Assembly: GCA_041396125.1 (NCBI GenBank)
Contig: JAWKZG010000006.1
Coordinates: 186,001-250,000, forward strand
Length of the DNA: 64,000 bases
DNA from: JAWKZG01 sp041396125
GTDB taxonomy: Bacteria > Pseudomonadota > Gammaproteobacteria > Competibacterales > Competibacteraceae
Direction: 5' to 3'
Shown in pieces: positions 48,147-57,321 of the stretch. Position numbers and translations under genes: made by a program. The number at the start of each line of letters is the position of its first letter. The stretch's first letter is position 1. Below the pieces are notes generated by a model. That model was not told the DNA's origin and made no database searches. It worked only from the letters and a program-made list of their open reading frames with translations.

Positions 48147-48441
48147 CAGTTACCTGCTCCTGCCTTCATTGATCAGCGGCATTGTTGCAGAAAACCCGGT
48201 AGCTCAGCAGTGTCGGGACTGATGATCTTCCTTGAGGGCGGTATTGTTGCACAGGTCGGTTAAACAACAGATAAAGCGGGAAAGCGGGTCAAAATTCAAC
48301 TATTATTAACATTCATCCATTATGTCCTGTCTGCTCGACAGATTGACGACTGGCTATGCCATTCCCTGGCATAGTTGGCACGTAACAGCATGTTGGAACA
48401 GGGTGTCCGTTTGCATACCCTATAAACCATAGTATTTACAG
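48147..48441. other. Control region upstream of the phytochrome operon
   Basis: This 295-base gap between the divergent P450 remnant and the hybrid kinase contains the dyad at 48354-48374 and nothing else that I can assign. The start codon ATG at 48442 has only a weak ribosome site. Confidence 0.5.
48354..48374. promoter_or_regulatory. Dyad ctatgcca-ttccc-tggcatag
   Basis: Perfect 8-bp inverted repeats separated by five bases, 67 bases before the first gene of the phytochrome operon. The flanks extend the symmetry partly (tggctatgcca/tggcatagttggca). It may be an operator for a dimeric regulator. Confidence 0.5.
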
Positions 48442-50499
48442 ATGCCCAACACTATCCATATCGTCATCGTCGATGATTCCCCGGAAGACCGCGCCCTGGT
48501 CAGACGCACGCTGCTTGGCCACTCAGGCAAACGCTGGCGTTTCAGCGAAGCCGATAGCGGTGAACAGGCGCTGACGCTGTGCCAGCAGGTGCCTGCGCCT
48601 GATGTGATGTTGCTGGATATGGACCTGCCGGACATGACAGGGCTGGAAATCCTCGAGGCACTAACCGATGAGGACGGTCAAATACCGTTACCCGTGGTGG
48701 TTCTGACCGGTTTAATGAGCTCTAAAAATGCCGAGATCGCGCTTGCTGCGGGCGCGCAAGACTTTTTTCAGAAATCCTTTCTGGATAGTCAGATGCTGAG
48801 CCAGATCATCACTAACTCGGTCGAGCGCTACCGCTTGCAGGCCAAGCAGCGCGAGTTTGAGAGTTCGCTGGCGCGGGCTTTGCGCAATGCCGACACCGCC
48901 AATCAGGCAAAAAGCGAATTTCTGGCCAATATGAGCCACGAGATACGCACCCCAATGACCGCGATCCTGGGTTATGCCGATCTGCTCGCTGCCCGCTTGC
49001 AGGACCCTGATGATTTGACCAGCCTGGATGCGATCAAACGCAATGGCCAGCATCTACTGGAGCTGATCAACGACATCCTCGATCTGTCAAAAGTCGAGTC
49101 GGGCAAACTGGAACTGCGGCTGGAACAGGTCAATCTGCCCCGACTGCTGGCCGACGTGCGTTCGCTGATGGGGGTGCGGGCGCAAGAAAAGAACATTCCG
49201 CTGACGGTCGAATACCGCAGCCGGATACCGCAGACTATCGTTACCGACGCTACCCGGCTGCGCCAGATTCTGATCAACCTGCTCGGTAACGCGATCAAAT
49301 TCACCGAGCACGGTGAGGTCAAACTGGCGGTGGATTTCAGTGCAGACGAGCAGCCACAGTTGACACTGGCCGTGATTGACACCGGTATCGGCATTGCTGC
49401 CGACGAGCAGCCGGCGCTGTTTCAGCCGTTCAGCCAGGGCAGCGAGGCGCATCGCTACGGCGGCACCGGGCTTGGTCTGGTGGTCAGTCAGCGTCTGGCA
49501 ACACTGCTGGGCGGTGAGATCACAGTCAGCAGCCGACCGCAGGCAGGCAGTACCTTCAGTTTGATTATCCCTGTCGATACCGCCGGGGCTGCGCTGGTCG
49601 AAGCACCGTGCGAGGTGGTTGCTTTGTCGCTGTCCGCGCAGCCGGCCCTGCCGACCCTCAGGGGCCGGGTGCTGGTCGCCGATGACCGGCTGGATATCCG
49701 CTATCTGCTGCAGGGGTTTATCGAACAGGCTGGGGCGAGCGCTATCGGGGTTAAAAATGGCGCGGCAGCAGTCGCCGCAGTACAAGCAGCCGAAGCGGCC
49801 GGGCAGCCTGTAGATGCCGTGGTGATGGATATGCACATGCCGGTCCAGAACGGCTTTCAGGCCACGCAGGAGCTTCGTGCGGCGGGGTTTCAACGGCCCA
49901 TTATTGCACTGACGGCCAGTGTCATGGCTGGCGAGCGCGCGCGCTGTCTGGAAGCCGGTTGCGACGTTTTTTTGAGTAAACCGGTAGAAGCCCAAGCGCT
50001 GATTGCAGCGCTGGCCAAGCAACTGTCTAAGCCGCGTTCATCGGACAGCTCACCCGAAAGCCCGCCCGCTGGTCTGTCGGATAATGCAGCGGACAGCCTG
50101 CATGTGCTCCTGGTCGAGGACAATGAAGATGCCCGCAAGGCCACGGCCCGGCTGTTGCAGTTGGCCGGTTTTCAGGTGAGCGCGGCGGATAATGGAGCGA
50201 GTGCATTGCAATTGACAGGCGCTAAGCGGCCTCCCGATATTGCTTTGGTTGACATTAATCTGCCTGATATGGACGGCTATGCCCTGGTGCAGCAGCTCAA
50301 AATGCTGCCAGGGACGGAGCACATGCGATTTATCGCGCTGTCGGGTCAGGTGCCGGATTGTGATTTGCCAGCGGCCGGCTGTTTCGATCAGCATCTGCTC
50401 AAGCCGGTCGGTCTGAGCGAACTGCTGGCAGTATTGCCATCCAGCGGCAGCAAGCTAAACCCACAGCGCCAGCGCGAGACGCCGGGAATTAACCATTAA
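48442..50499 (+). CDS. Hybrid sensor histidine kinase with three receiver domains
   Basis: A 685-residue cytoplasmic signalling protein arranged REC-HisKA-HATPase-REC-REC. The first receiver has its Asp near 57 (LLDMDLPDMTG), and the phosphoacceptor His is near 164 (NMSHEIRTPMTAILGYADLL). ATPase boxes are NLLGNAIKFTEHG, DTGIGIA and GGTGLGLV. Receiver 2 has VVMDMHMPVQNG and receiver 3 has ALVDINLPDMDGYA. There is no sensor domain of its own and no membrane helix, so it likely takes its signal through receiver 1. The stop and the phytochrome start overlap (taatg), so the two are translationally coupled, suggesting a phosphorelay from the phytochrome. Confidence 0.92.
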   Translation: MPNTIHIVIVDDSPEDRALVRRTLLGHSGKRWRFSEADSGEQALTLCQQVPAPDVMLLDMDLPDMTGLEILEALTDEDGQIPLPVVVLTGLMSSKNAEIALAAGAQDFFQKSFLDSQMLSQIITNSVERYRLQAKQREFESSLARALRNADTANQAKSEFLANMSHEIRTPMTAILGYADLLAARLQDPDDLTSLDAIKRNGQHLLELINDILDLSKVESGKLELRLEQVNLPRLLADVRSLMGVRAQEKNIPLTVEYRSRIPQTIVTDATRLRQILINLLGNAIKFTEHGEVKLAVDFSADEQPQLTLAVIDTGIGIAADEQPALFQPFSQGSEAHRYGGTGLGLVVSQRLATLLGGEITVSSRPQAGSTFSLIIPVDTAGAALVEAPCEVVALSLSAQPALPTLRGRVLVADDRLDIRYLLQGFIEQAGASAIGVKNGAAAVAAVQAAEAAGQPVDAVVMDMHMPVQNGFQATQELRAAGFQRPIIALTASVMAGERARCLEAGCDVFLSKPVEAQALIAALAKQLSKPRSSDSSPESPPAGLSDNAADSLHVLLVEDNEDARKATARLLQLAGFQVSAADNGASALQLTGAKRPPDIALVDINLPDMDGYALVQQLKMLPGTEHMRFIALSGQVPDCDLPAAGCFDQHLLKPVGLSELLAVLPSSGSKLNPQRQRETPGINH

Positions 50500-52814
50500 T
50501 GACTGATCAAACCAGGCCGGAACCGACCCTGCTGCCAGGTGAAGAGGTCGATCTCAGCAACTGTGATCGTGAACCGATTCATATACCGGGCTCGATTCAG
50601 GCCCACGGTGCCTTGCTGGTGCTGCGTGCGACAGACCTGCATATTGTGCAGGTCAGCCAGGACATTGCCCGCTGGGTGGGGAAATCGCCGGCGGCACTGA
50701 TCGGCCAGCCCTGTGCTGCGTTATTTAATCACACCCAGCAGAGTTTGCTGCGTAACGCGCTGGCGCAGGGCCGGTTTGAACTCAACCCGCTGTATTTGTT
50801 CACTTGCGCGCTTCTGCCCGATGAACCGCCACTGGATATCACCGCCCACAGCAGCGATGGTCTGGTATTGCTGGAATTGGAACCGCAGGGGCGTTCGCAG
50901 GACAGTGCACCGGATTACTACACGCTGGTTAAACATTCGTTGACCAGGCTGCCGGCCGCTGTCGGCTTGCAGGCGTTCTGCCAGCAAGTTGCCGAGGAGG
51001 TACGGGTACTGTGCGCGATGGATCGGGTGATGATCTACCGGTTCCAGCCCGATGACAGTGGCTGGGTATATGCTGAAAGCAAACGCGACGATCTGGAGCC
51101 TTTTCTGGATCTGCATTATCCGGCTTCCGATATTCCGCGCCAGGCACGTGCGCTGTACCTGCGCAACTGGTTGCGGCTGATCCCGGATGTCGGCTATCGG
51201 CCGCAGCCGCTTTGTCCACCGACTGATCCGCTGAACGAACACCCGCTGGATTTGAGTTTCTGTTCGCTGCGCAGTGTCTCACCCGTACACATCGAGTATT
51301 TGCAGAACATGGGTGTCAAAGCCTCGATGTCAATCTCGCTCATCAAGGACGGCGCACTCTGGGGGCTGATTGCCTGTCATCATTATGCGCCCCGTTACCT
51401 GTCCTACCAGGTGCGCGCGGCTTGCGAGTTTTTGGGCCAGGTGGTGTCGCTGCAACTGGGCGCTCAGGAACACGCCGAACACAACGAATACCGGCTCAAA
51501 CTTAGCACCGTGCGGGAACGCTTAACCGCCGGCATGGGCAGCGAGACCGATGTTGCCGGGCACCTCCTGAACAGGTCCACTAATCTGCTTGATTTTATCG
51601 ACGCCAGTGGTGTTGCCGTCTGCATCAATGGACACTTGTCGGTGCGGGGCCACACGCCGGATGAGCATGCTCTGCGGGCGTTGGTGAGCTGGCTGGCCGA
51701 GGAACGCGACGAGCAGGTATTTGCCACTGACGCTCTGGCTCTGCTTTACCCGGATGCCAGGGCTTTTCCAGGCATTGTCAGCGGGTTGCTGGCTGTACAG
51801 GTGTCCCGTAAACGGCGCGACTTTATTCTTTGGTTCCGCCCGGAAACGGCGCAAACCGTCAACTGGGCCGGCGATCCGCATAAGCCGGTACGCAGTGGCC
51901 CGCTGGGTGAGCGGCTAACGCCCCGCCAGTCATTTGCTGCCTGGCGTGAGACGGTACGATTGCATGCTGTGCCCTGGCTGGAGGTTGAAATCGAAGCGGC
52001 CCGCAAGCTGCGTCTGGAGGTCATGGACGTGGTGATCGAACGGGTCGAACAACTGGCCCGGCTGAATGCCGAGCTGGCGCAAAGCAACGAAGAGCTGGAC
52101 GCTTTTGCCTTTATTGCCTCGCATGACTTGAAAGAACCGCTGCGTGGCATATACAGCTACAGCCAGATGTTGTTGCGGGATCTCGAGAACCAGCTGGATG
52201 AGGTGTCACAGGAGCGGCTGCACGCGCTGGAACGGCTGGCTAAACGCATGGAAAGTCTGATCGATTCCTTGCTGGATTACTCGCGAGTCGGTCGCCAGAT
52301 GCTGGATCTTGAAGATGTCGACCTCAATGAATTATTGAGCGAAGCGCTGGAATTGCTCAGTGCCCGACGCGCTGAAACCGCTATTGAGCTGCGTGTGCCA
52401 CGGCCCCTGCCGATTTTGCGCTGCGACGCTATACAGGTGCGCGAGGTACTGACCAATCTGATCGGCAACGCGATCAAATACCGTTCCGGCTCTGATGGCT
52501 GGGTTGAAATCGGTTTTCTGGCACCCGGTGACCCGGCACACGATGAAATGGCCGGTCGCACAGAGCAGCTGGCTAACGAGAGGGTGTTCTACGTGCGTGA
52601 CAACGGTATCGGCATCCGGGAGCGTCATCTGCAGCGTGTTTTTGTTCTGTTCAAACGTCTGCACGGGCGTGACGACTATGGCGGTGGCACGGGTATTGGT
52701 TTGACTATCGTAAAAAAGATTGTCGAACGCCACGGTGGCCAGATCTGGGTCGATTCAACACCGGGTCAGGGTTCGACCTTTTATTTTACGCTGCACAGCG
52801 AGGGCAACTGGTGA
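50499..52814 (+). CDS. bphP: Bacteriophytochrome histidine kinase
   Basis: A 771-residue red/far-red photoreceptor arranged PAS2-GAF-PHY-HisKA-HATPase. The biliverdin-binding Cys is C22 in DLSNCDREPIHIPGSIQAHG. The chromophore pocket shows HYPASDIPRQAR near 210 and SVSPVHIEYLQNMGVKAS near 265. The PHY-domain tongue has TPRQSF. The phospho-His is near 541 in ASHDLKEPLRGIYSYSQ, and the ATPase boxes are NLIGNAIKYR, DNGIGI and GGTGIGLTIV. All residues needed for photosensing and kinase activity are present. The next gene, a response regulator, overlaps by four bases, and a heme oxygenase that makes the chromophore follows. Confidence 0.96.
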   Translation: MTDQTRPEPTLLPGEEVDLSNCDREPIHIPGSIQAHGALLVLRATDLHIVQVSQDIARWVGKSPAALIGQPCAALFNHTQQSLLRNALAQGRFELNPLYLFTCALLPDEPPLDITAHSSDGLVLLELEPQGRSQDSAPDYYTLVKHSLTRLPAAVGLQAFCQQVAEEVRVLCAMDRVMIYRFQPDDSGWVYAESKRDDLEPFLDLHYPASDIPRQARALYLRNWLRLIPDVGYRPQPLCPPTDPLNEHPLDLSFCSLRSVSPVHIEYLQNMGVKASMSISLIKDGALWGLIACHHYAPRYLSYQVRAACEFLGQVVSLQLGAQEHAEHNEYRLKLSTVRERLTAGMGSETDVAGHLLNRSTNLLDFIDASGVAVCINGHLSVRGHTPDEHALRALVSWLAEERDEQVFATDALALLYPDARAFPGIVSGLLAVQVSRKRRDFILWFRPETAQTVNWAGDPHKPVRSGPLGERLTPRQSFAAWRETVRLHAVPWLEVEIEAARKLRLEVMDVVIERVEQLARLNAELAQSNEELDAFAFIASHDLKEPLRGIYSYSQMLLRDLENQLDEVSQERLHALERLAKRMESLIDSLLDYSRVGRQMLDLEDVDLNELLSEALELLSARRAETAIELRVPRPLPILRCDAIQVREVLTNLIGNAIKYRSGSDGWVEIGFLAPGDPAHDEMAGRTEQLANERVFYVRDNGIGIRERHLQRVFVLFKRLHGRDDYGGGTGIGLTIVKKIVERHGGQIWVDSTPGQGSTFYFTLHSEGNW

Positions 52815-53260
52815 GCGATAATCTTTGTTCCGCGCCGATTCTGGTACTCGAAGATAACGATCAGGATTTCGATATCATTCAGCAGGTTTTTGATAGCAAG
52901 GGTATCGGCAACCCCTTGCTGCGTTTCCATAACGGGGATCAGTGCCTTGATCATCTGGCGCAACGTCGCCCATCGAGCCTGCTGCCAGCGTTATTGGTGC
53001 TGGATCTCAATACGCCCGGCACCGACGGCCGCGAGGTGCTGACCGAAATCAAGCGTGATCCGCAGTTAAAAACCATCCCGGTGATCGTGATGAGCAGTTC
53101 TGCCAATCCCAAAGATATTGAATTTTGTTATGCCAACGGTGCTAACAGTTATCAGGTCAAGCCCATGGACATTTCTGAATTCGACCGGCGGTTGCAGGCA
53201 CTGGTTGAATACTGGCTGGCCACCGCAGTATTGCCGGCAGCAATCCAGCACCGTGTCTGA
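52811..53260 (+). CDS. Single-domain response regulator (Rcp1-like)
   Basis: A 149-residue receiver protein starting at GTG 52811, overlapping the phytochrome stop (gtga). The phosphoacceptor Asp is in LLVLDLNTPGTDGREVL, acidic residues are in ILVLEDNDQDFDI, and the Lys is in YQVKPMD. There is no output domain. Its sequence (HNGDQCLDHL, IPVIVMSSSANPKDI) is like the Rcp1 partners of Cph1-type phytochromes, so it is the likely phosphate acceptor. Confidence 0.92.
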   Translation: MSDNLCSAPILVLEDNDQDFDIIQQVFDSKGIGNPLLRFHNGDQCLDHLAQRRPSSLLPALLVLDLNTPGTDGREVLTEIKRDPQLKTIPVIVMSSSANPKDIEFCYANGANSYQVKPMDISEFDRRLQALVEYWLATAVLPAAIQHRV

Positions 53261-53351
53261 CGCTGCCGTCCCTACACCTTGCCGGCTTCAGACAGGCTTT
53301 GCTGCGCAGGCAGCAAAAACCGGAAACACGGTAAATCCCCCGAACACCCTT

Positions 53352-53924
53352 ATGGCCCGGCTGAAACACACTACCCGGTACCAGCATGCAGCGGTTGAAC
53401 GGCTGGTCGATCTGGATCAGTTGAGCGCATCGCCAGCACGTTACCAGCGCTGGTTGCAACGCCTGTACGGGCTTTATGCGCCACTGGAAGACAGTTTGGC
53501 GCAGCTACCGTGGACAGAAGTCGGACTGGATTTCGATGCCCGGCGTAAAACCGCGTTGCTGGTGCAGGATCTGACTGCCCTCGGCACTTGTGATGAGATA
53601 CAGCGCACTGCCCGCTGTCAGCAGTTGCCGACACTGACCACTCTGGCTCAGGGTTTCGGTTGTTTGTATGTGCTCGAAGGCGCTACCCTGGGCGGTCGTA
53701 TCATCGCCCGGCGGTTGTCTGCGCGGCTGTCCGTCAGCGCGCAGCACGGCGGGCGTTTTTATCACTGTTACGGCCCGCATGGCGGCACGATGTGGCAGCA
53801 CTTCGGTCATGCCGCGACGGCTTACGCAGCGACTCACCCCGAGTGCACGCACAGTATTCTTGATGCGGCGTGTGCTACTTTCCAGTGTTTTGAGCAGTGG
53901 CTCGGTGAGTGGGAGCGGGAGTGA
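53352..53924 (+). CDS. bphO: Biliverdin-producing heme oxygenase
   Basis: A 190-residue heme oxygenase that opens heme to biliverdin, the phytochrome chromophore. The proximal His is H12 in TTRYQHAAVERLVDL. The distal helix is GCLYVLEGATLGGRIIARRL, a signature of BphO-type proteins. I give the ATG at 53352; a GTG at 53253, overlapping the response regulator stop by eight bases, would add 33 residues and would couple translation. It is the last gene of the light-sensing operon. Confidence 0.9.
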   Translation: MARLKHTTRYQHAAVERLVDLDQLSASPARYQRWLQRLYGLYAPLEDSLAQLPWTEVGLDFDARRKTALLVQDLTALGTCDEIQRTARCQQLPTLTTLAQGFGCLYVLEGATLGGRIIARRLSARLSVSAQHGGRFYHCYGPHGGTMWQHFGHAATAYAATHPECTHSILDAACATFQCFEQWLGEWERE

Positions 53925-53966
53925 CGGTCCCGCTCAACAGACTATTGACGCGCTGCCGACAGGGCC

Positions 53967-54542
53967 TTATTCCTGATAATAGCCCACTACATCGCCTTCG
54001 GTAGTGACACCCAAACCGTTCAGCAAGCGGTTGGAATAATTGAAATAGGCGCAAACCTGGTTGACTTCCAGAATTTCGCTGTCCTCGCAGCCGGCCTGCT
54101 TGAGTGCGTCCCAGTCGGCGCGTTCCATCTTGCCGACCGCAACCGTTAATTTGCCGGCATAGCGCAGCAGAGCCAGTTCCTTGCCCTCGAATTCGCGCTC
54201 CGGGGCCTGCTCCTGCAGGGCCTGATAAATACGCTCGGCCCGTTCCGGGTCTTTTAACAGGCGGCGACAATTAGCCCAGTGATGGGTCAGGCTGTACTCG
54301 CACTGGTTCAGCATGCTGGTATACGACGCGATGGCCTCCAGAAACCAGAAGGGCAGGGTGTTGTCCGGGTTGTGTAGCACACTGCGATACAGCACCACAT
54401 GGCCTTCCATGGTGTGTGGGCGCAAGCTGTGTGCGCGCATGACATTGTCTACAGTGCCGTGCGGGGTACGGACTTTATCGTACATTTCCTGGAGCAGGCC
54501 ATCCGCCTGCTCGACCGGAATCATATGGATCCAGGCACTCAT
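53967..54542 (-). CDS. AhpD-like / peroxidase-related protein
   Basis: A 191-residue carboxymuconolactone-decarboxylase family protein of the uncharacterised peroxidase-related type. FWFLEAIASYTSMLNQCEYSL and LTHHWANCRRLL include Cys and His at the active-site region, though the classical CxxC is reduced to a single Cys in CEYS. GKLTVAVGKMERADWDALKQ and EVNQVCAYFNYSNRLLNGL follow as in this subfamily. It overlaps the upstream HD-domain gene by one base, so the pair is an operon. Confidence 0.8.
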   Translation of the reverse strand: MSAWIHMIPVEQADGLLQEMYDKVRTPHGTVDNVMRAHSLRPHTMEGHVVLYRSVLHNPDNTLPFWFLEAIASYTSMLNQCEYSLTHHWANCRRLLKDPERAERIYQALQEQAPEREFEGKELALLRYAGKLTVAVGKMERADWDALKQAGCEDSEILEVNQVCAYFNYSNRLLNGLGVTTEGDVVGYYQE

Positions 54543-55162
54543 CAGAGTTTCAGCTCCTTCGGTTGGGGGGCGCGCTCAAAAACGCGGTAAACCATGGGTT
54601 CGAAAAATTCCAGGGGGGCGCAGTCATAATTCGGGTCCAGCGCGTTTTGATCATAGCGTGCGACCCATTCCGCAGTCCATTCGAAGTGCGGGTGACCGCG
54701 CCAGCGTTCGCGGGCATGGCGGTCAAAGGCCGGGTCGGGGTGGCCATGAACATGGATATTCTGGAAAATCGGATGATGCAGCAGCATCCAGTGATTAGCC
54801 TCGGAAATATAGGCACCCAGTAGCGAAGCAGCAAACTCGGCATGCATTTCCGGGCAGATCACAAAGCCGATATCATGCAGCAGGCTGACCACCACGGTTT
54901 CTTCATCGCGCCCATCGCGCAGGGCCAGCGTAGCGGATTGCAGACAATGGCGGTAATTGTTGATCTGATAGCCAAAAGTCGGTGCTTCCCGCATGGCACG
55001 AAACATCGCCAGCACCTGTCCGGCCTGGTGTTCGGCGCGGAAGGTTGCCCGCTGTTGTTCCAGGAGCTGCCAGTCCTGTGTCTGCATGGCTTCCATTTCG
55101 GTAGCATTGATATAGTGCCACTCGGCGTGTGCCAGCGGACAACGTTGTGATCCCCGGTTCAT
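54542..55162 (-). CDS. HD-domain protein, PhnZ-like oxygenase or phosphohydrolase
   Basis: A 206-residue HD-superfamily protein. The metal ligands are in NNYRHCLQSATLA (H), VVSLLHDIGF (HD), MHAEFAASLL (H) and LHHPIF (H). This order, with an 'H..QSA..A...DEE.VV..LLHDIG' pattern, resembles the mixed-valence di-iron oxygenases PhnZ and TmpB, which oxidise organophosphonates, more than signalling HD hydrolases. No phosphonate genes are seen nearby. The AhpD-like partner could deal with peroxide by-products; this link is inference. A start at an inner ATG cannot be excluded. Confidence 0.75.
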   Translation of the reverse strand: MNRGSQRCPLAHAEWHYINATEMEAMQTQDWQLLEQQRATFRAEHQAGQVLAMFRAMREAPTFGYQINNYRHCLQSATLALRDGRDEETVVVSLLHDIGFVICPEMHAEFAASLLGAYISEANHWMLLHHPIFQNIHVHGHPDPAFDRHARERWRGHPHFEWTAEWVARYDQNALDPNYDCAPLEFFEPMVYRVFERAPQPKELKL

Positions 55163-55369
55163 AATACCTCTACAGCTTGATCTATCTGGGGCACTCGCTT
55201 TCGGAGTGCTTCTTTAGCGCTACAATATCGAATACACTTCATAGTGCAATAGCTGTTATGCCTGATGCAATACCGGCCGAGAGAATCTGCCCCAGAGAAT
55301 TCACAAGAGAATCTGAATGAATGCAGTTGTGTTATCCATTAGCCTTGATTTTTTGCTCGCGCTGTCCCA

Positions 55370-56272
55370 GTGCCCGCTGAATCCGGGCTTGCTAACGCCC
55401 GTACCAGCAGCCTGGCTCGCAATCTGGGCGTAACGGTGCAGAAATCTTCTTCGACGGCGTCTGCCGCACCGCGCTCACATCCGTCCCGACGCACCGCCTG
55501 GTGGCGTTCAGGTTGGTTCGATAGTGTTGTTTTTGCACTGCTGATGCTGGGCCTGGGCTGGCTGACAGTCAGCGGTGCCCAGAGCATGGGGTATAACTGG
55601 CAGTGGTATCGCGTGCCGCAGTATTTGTATCGGGTTATCGATGATGAACTGATCTGGGGCCCGCTGCTGCGAGGGGTGTGGGTGACGCTGCAAATCACCC
55701 TCTACAGCACCGTGCTGACCTTGCTGATCGGTCTGCTGACAACCTTGCTGCGGATGTCGAACTCGGTTGCCGGACATGCTCTGGCGACGATTTATCTGGA
55801 ATTGATCCGCAATACGCCTTTACTGGTGCAGATGTTTGTATTTTACTTCGTACTGGCCCCGATTTTCGGCATAGACCGGTTCTGGGTCGGCGTGCTGTGT
55901 CTGTCGTTTTTCGAAGGCTCGTTCGCTGCCGAGATCATCCGGGCGGGTATTCTGGGCGTCGCCCGCGGTCAGTGGGAAGCCAGTTCCAGTATCGGTCTGG
56001 GCCGATTGCAAACCTATCGCTATATTGTATTACCGCAGGCGGTGCCGTTGATGCTGCCGCCGTTGACCAGCCTGGTCATTAATCTGATCAAGAATTCCGC
56101 TATCGTCAGTGTGATTGCGGTGTTTGATCTGACCACTGAGGGCCGCAATATTATCGCAGACACCTTCATGAGCTTTGAAATCTGGCTCACAGTGGCTGCC
56201 ATGTATCTGGTTCTGACGGTCACATTGTCCGTCCTGGTGGGGCTACTCGAAAAACGGGTACAGGCCCGCTAG
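55370..56272 (+). CDS. Polar amino-acid type ABC permease
   Basis: A 300-residue inner-membrane permease. A hydrophilic N-terminus of about 45 residues precedes the first helix (FDSVVFALLMLGLGWLTV). The HisM-type core contains YLELIRNTPLLVQMFVFYFV and the EAA loop QWEASSSIGLGRLQTYRYIVLPQA. It uses GTG at 55370. It starts the ABC operon, before its binding protein, which is an unusual gene order but seen in some amino-acid and ectoine transporters. Confidence 0.88.
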   Translation: MPAESGLANARTSSLARNLGVTVQKSSSTASAAPRSHPSRRTAWWRSGWFDSVVFALLMLGLGWLTVSGAQSMGYNWQWYRVPQYLYRVIDDELIWGPLLRGVWVTLQITLYSTVLTLLIGLLTTLLRMSNSVAGHALATIYLELIRNTPLLVQMFVFYFVLAPIFGIDRFWVGVLCLSFFEGSFAAEIIRAGILGVARGQWEASSSIGLGRLQTYRYIVLPQAVPLMLPPLTSLVINLIKNSAIVSVIAVFDLTTEGRNIIADTFMSFEIWLTVAAMYLVLTVTLSVLVGLLEKRVQAR

Positions 56273-56424
56273 CTGTGTTGAGCGTTTCGCCCCCTTCCCT
56301 GCAATGGAATCACAAGCCAATACACGGAGCGAAGGGGATTTTTGTGCTGATGCGCGGGTGACCCGTGTAGAGAACTACGTTGGGTATGCCGTTACGCGTC
56401 ATTAAAAATAACCCAGGAGAACTT

Positions 56425-57285
56425 ATGCAAGCCAAATTCTTTTCCACCTCTGGTTTATCACGAGGCATTTTATCGGGCCTTATCCTGCTGGTCACCCTGC
56501 TGGTTGGCGCTAACGCGCTGGCGCAATCAGTGCAACAGGAGCTGTCCTCCGGCAGTGTGCTGGAAACCATCAAACAGCGCGGCACCCTGAAAGTCGGTAT
56601 GTCAACTTTCGTGCCCTGGGCCATGCGCAACAAAGAAGGCGAGTTGATCGGTTTCGAGATTGATGTCGCCACCAAGCTGGCAGAGGATATGGGGGTCGGC
56701 ATCGAATTTGTGCCGACAGCCTGGGATGGCATCATTCCGGCCCTGCTGGCAGGCAAATTCGATGTCATCATCGGTGGTATGAGCATTACCCCGCAGCGCA
56801 ATCTGACGGTCAACTTCACCATGCCCTACGCCCATTCCGGGCAGGGTATCGCAGCCAATAAAAAACTGGCTGAAGGGTTGCAATGGCCGGATGATTACAA
56901 TAGTACGGATGTCACCTTCACCTGCCGCCGGGGTGCCACACCCTGTACCCTGGTCCAGAAAATGTTTCCGAAAGCCACGCTGCGCCAATTCGATGACGAT
57001 GCCCAGGCGGGCCAGGAAGTCCTGAACGGCAATGCTCATGCGGTGGTTTCCAGCCAGCCCAAGCCGAACTTTTATATCATCGATAATCCCGATGTACTGT
57101 TTGCGCCGACCCGTGAAAACATCACCGAAGGGAACGAGGCTTTCGCTTTACGCAAAGGCGATCCGGATGCCTTGAATTTCTTCTCCAACTGGATTCTGGT
57201 CAATACCAGCAACGGCTGGCTTGCCGAGCGGCATGCTTTCTGGTTTAACAGCCGGGACTGGGCCGATCAGGTCAACGATCAGTAA
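56425..57285 (+). CDS. Periplasmic amino-acid-type binding protein
   Basis: A 286-residue solute-binding protein of family 3. The signal is GILSGLILLVTLLVGANALA. The mature start is ETIKQRGTLKVGMSTFVPWAM, followed by GFEIDVATKLAEDMGVGIEF and FDVIIGGMSITPQRNLTVNF, typical of GlnH/FliY-like proteins. A Cys pair (FTCRRGATPCTLVQ) may form a disulfide. The ATG at 56425 follows caggag. Substrate is probably a polar amino acid or derivative; the deacylase in the same operon hints at an N-acylated amino acid. Confidence 0.92.
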   Translation: MQAKFFSTSGLSRGILSGLILLVTLLVGANALAQSVQQELSSGSVLETIKQRGTLKVGMSTFVPWAMRNKEGELIGFEIDVATKLAEDMGVGIEFVPTAWDGIIPALLAGKFDVIIGGMSITPQRNLTVNFTMPYAHSGQGIAANKKLAEGLQWPDDYNSTDVTFTCRRGATPCTLVQKMFPKATLRQFDDDAQAGQEVLNGNAHAVVSSQPKPNFYIIDNPDVLFAPTRENITEGNEAFALRKGDPDALNFFSNWILVNTSNGWLAERHAFWFNSRDWADQVNDQ

Positions 57286-57321
57286 GGCTACTGAGCACGG
57301 AGCAAGGGGAGACCGGGCCTG

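Noticed and set aside
49087..50022. 311-codon minus-strand frame inside the hybrid kinase
   Set aside because: Antisense shadow; the kinase and receiver motifs are on the plus strand.
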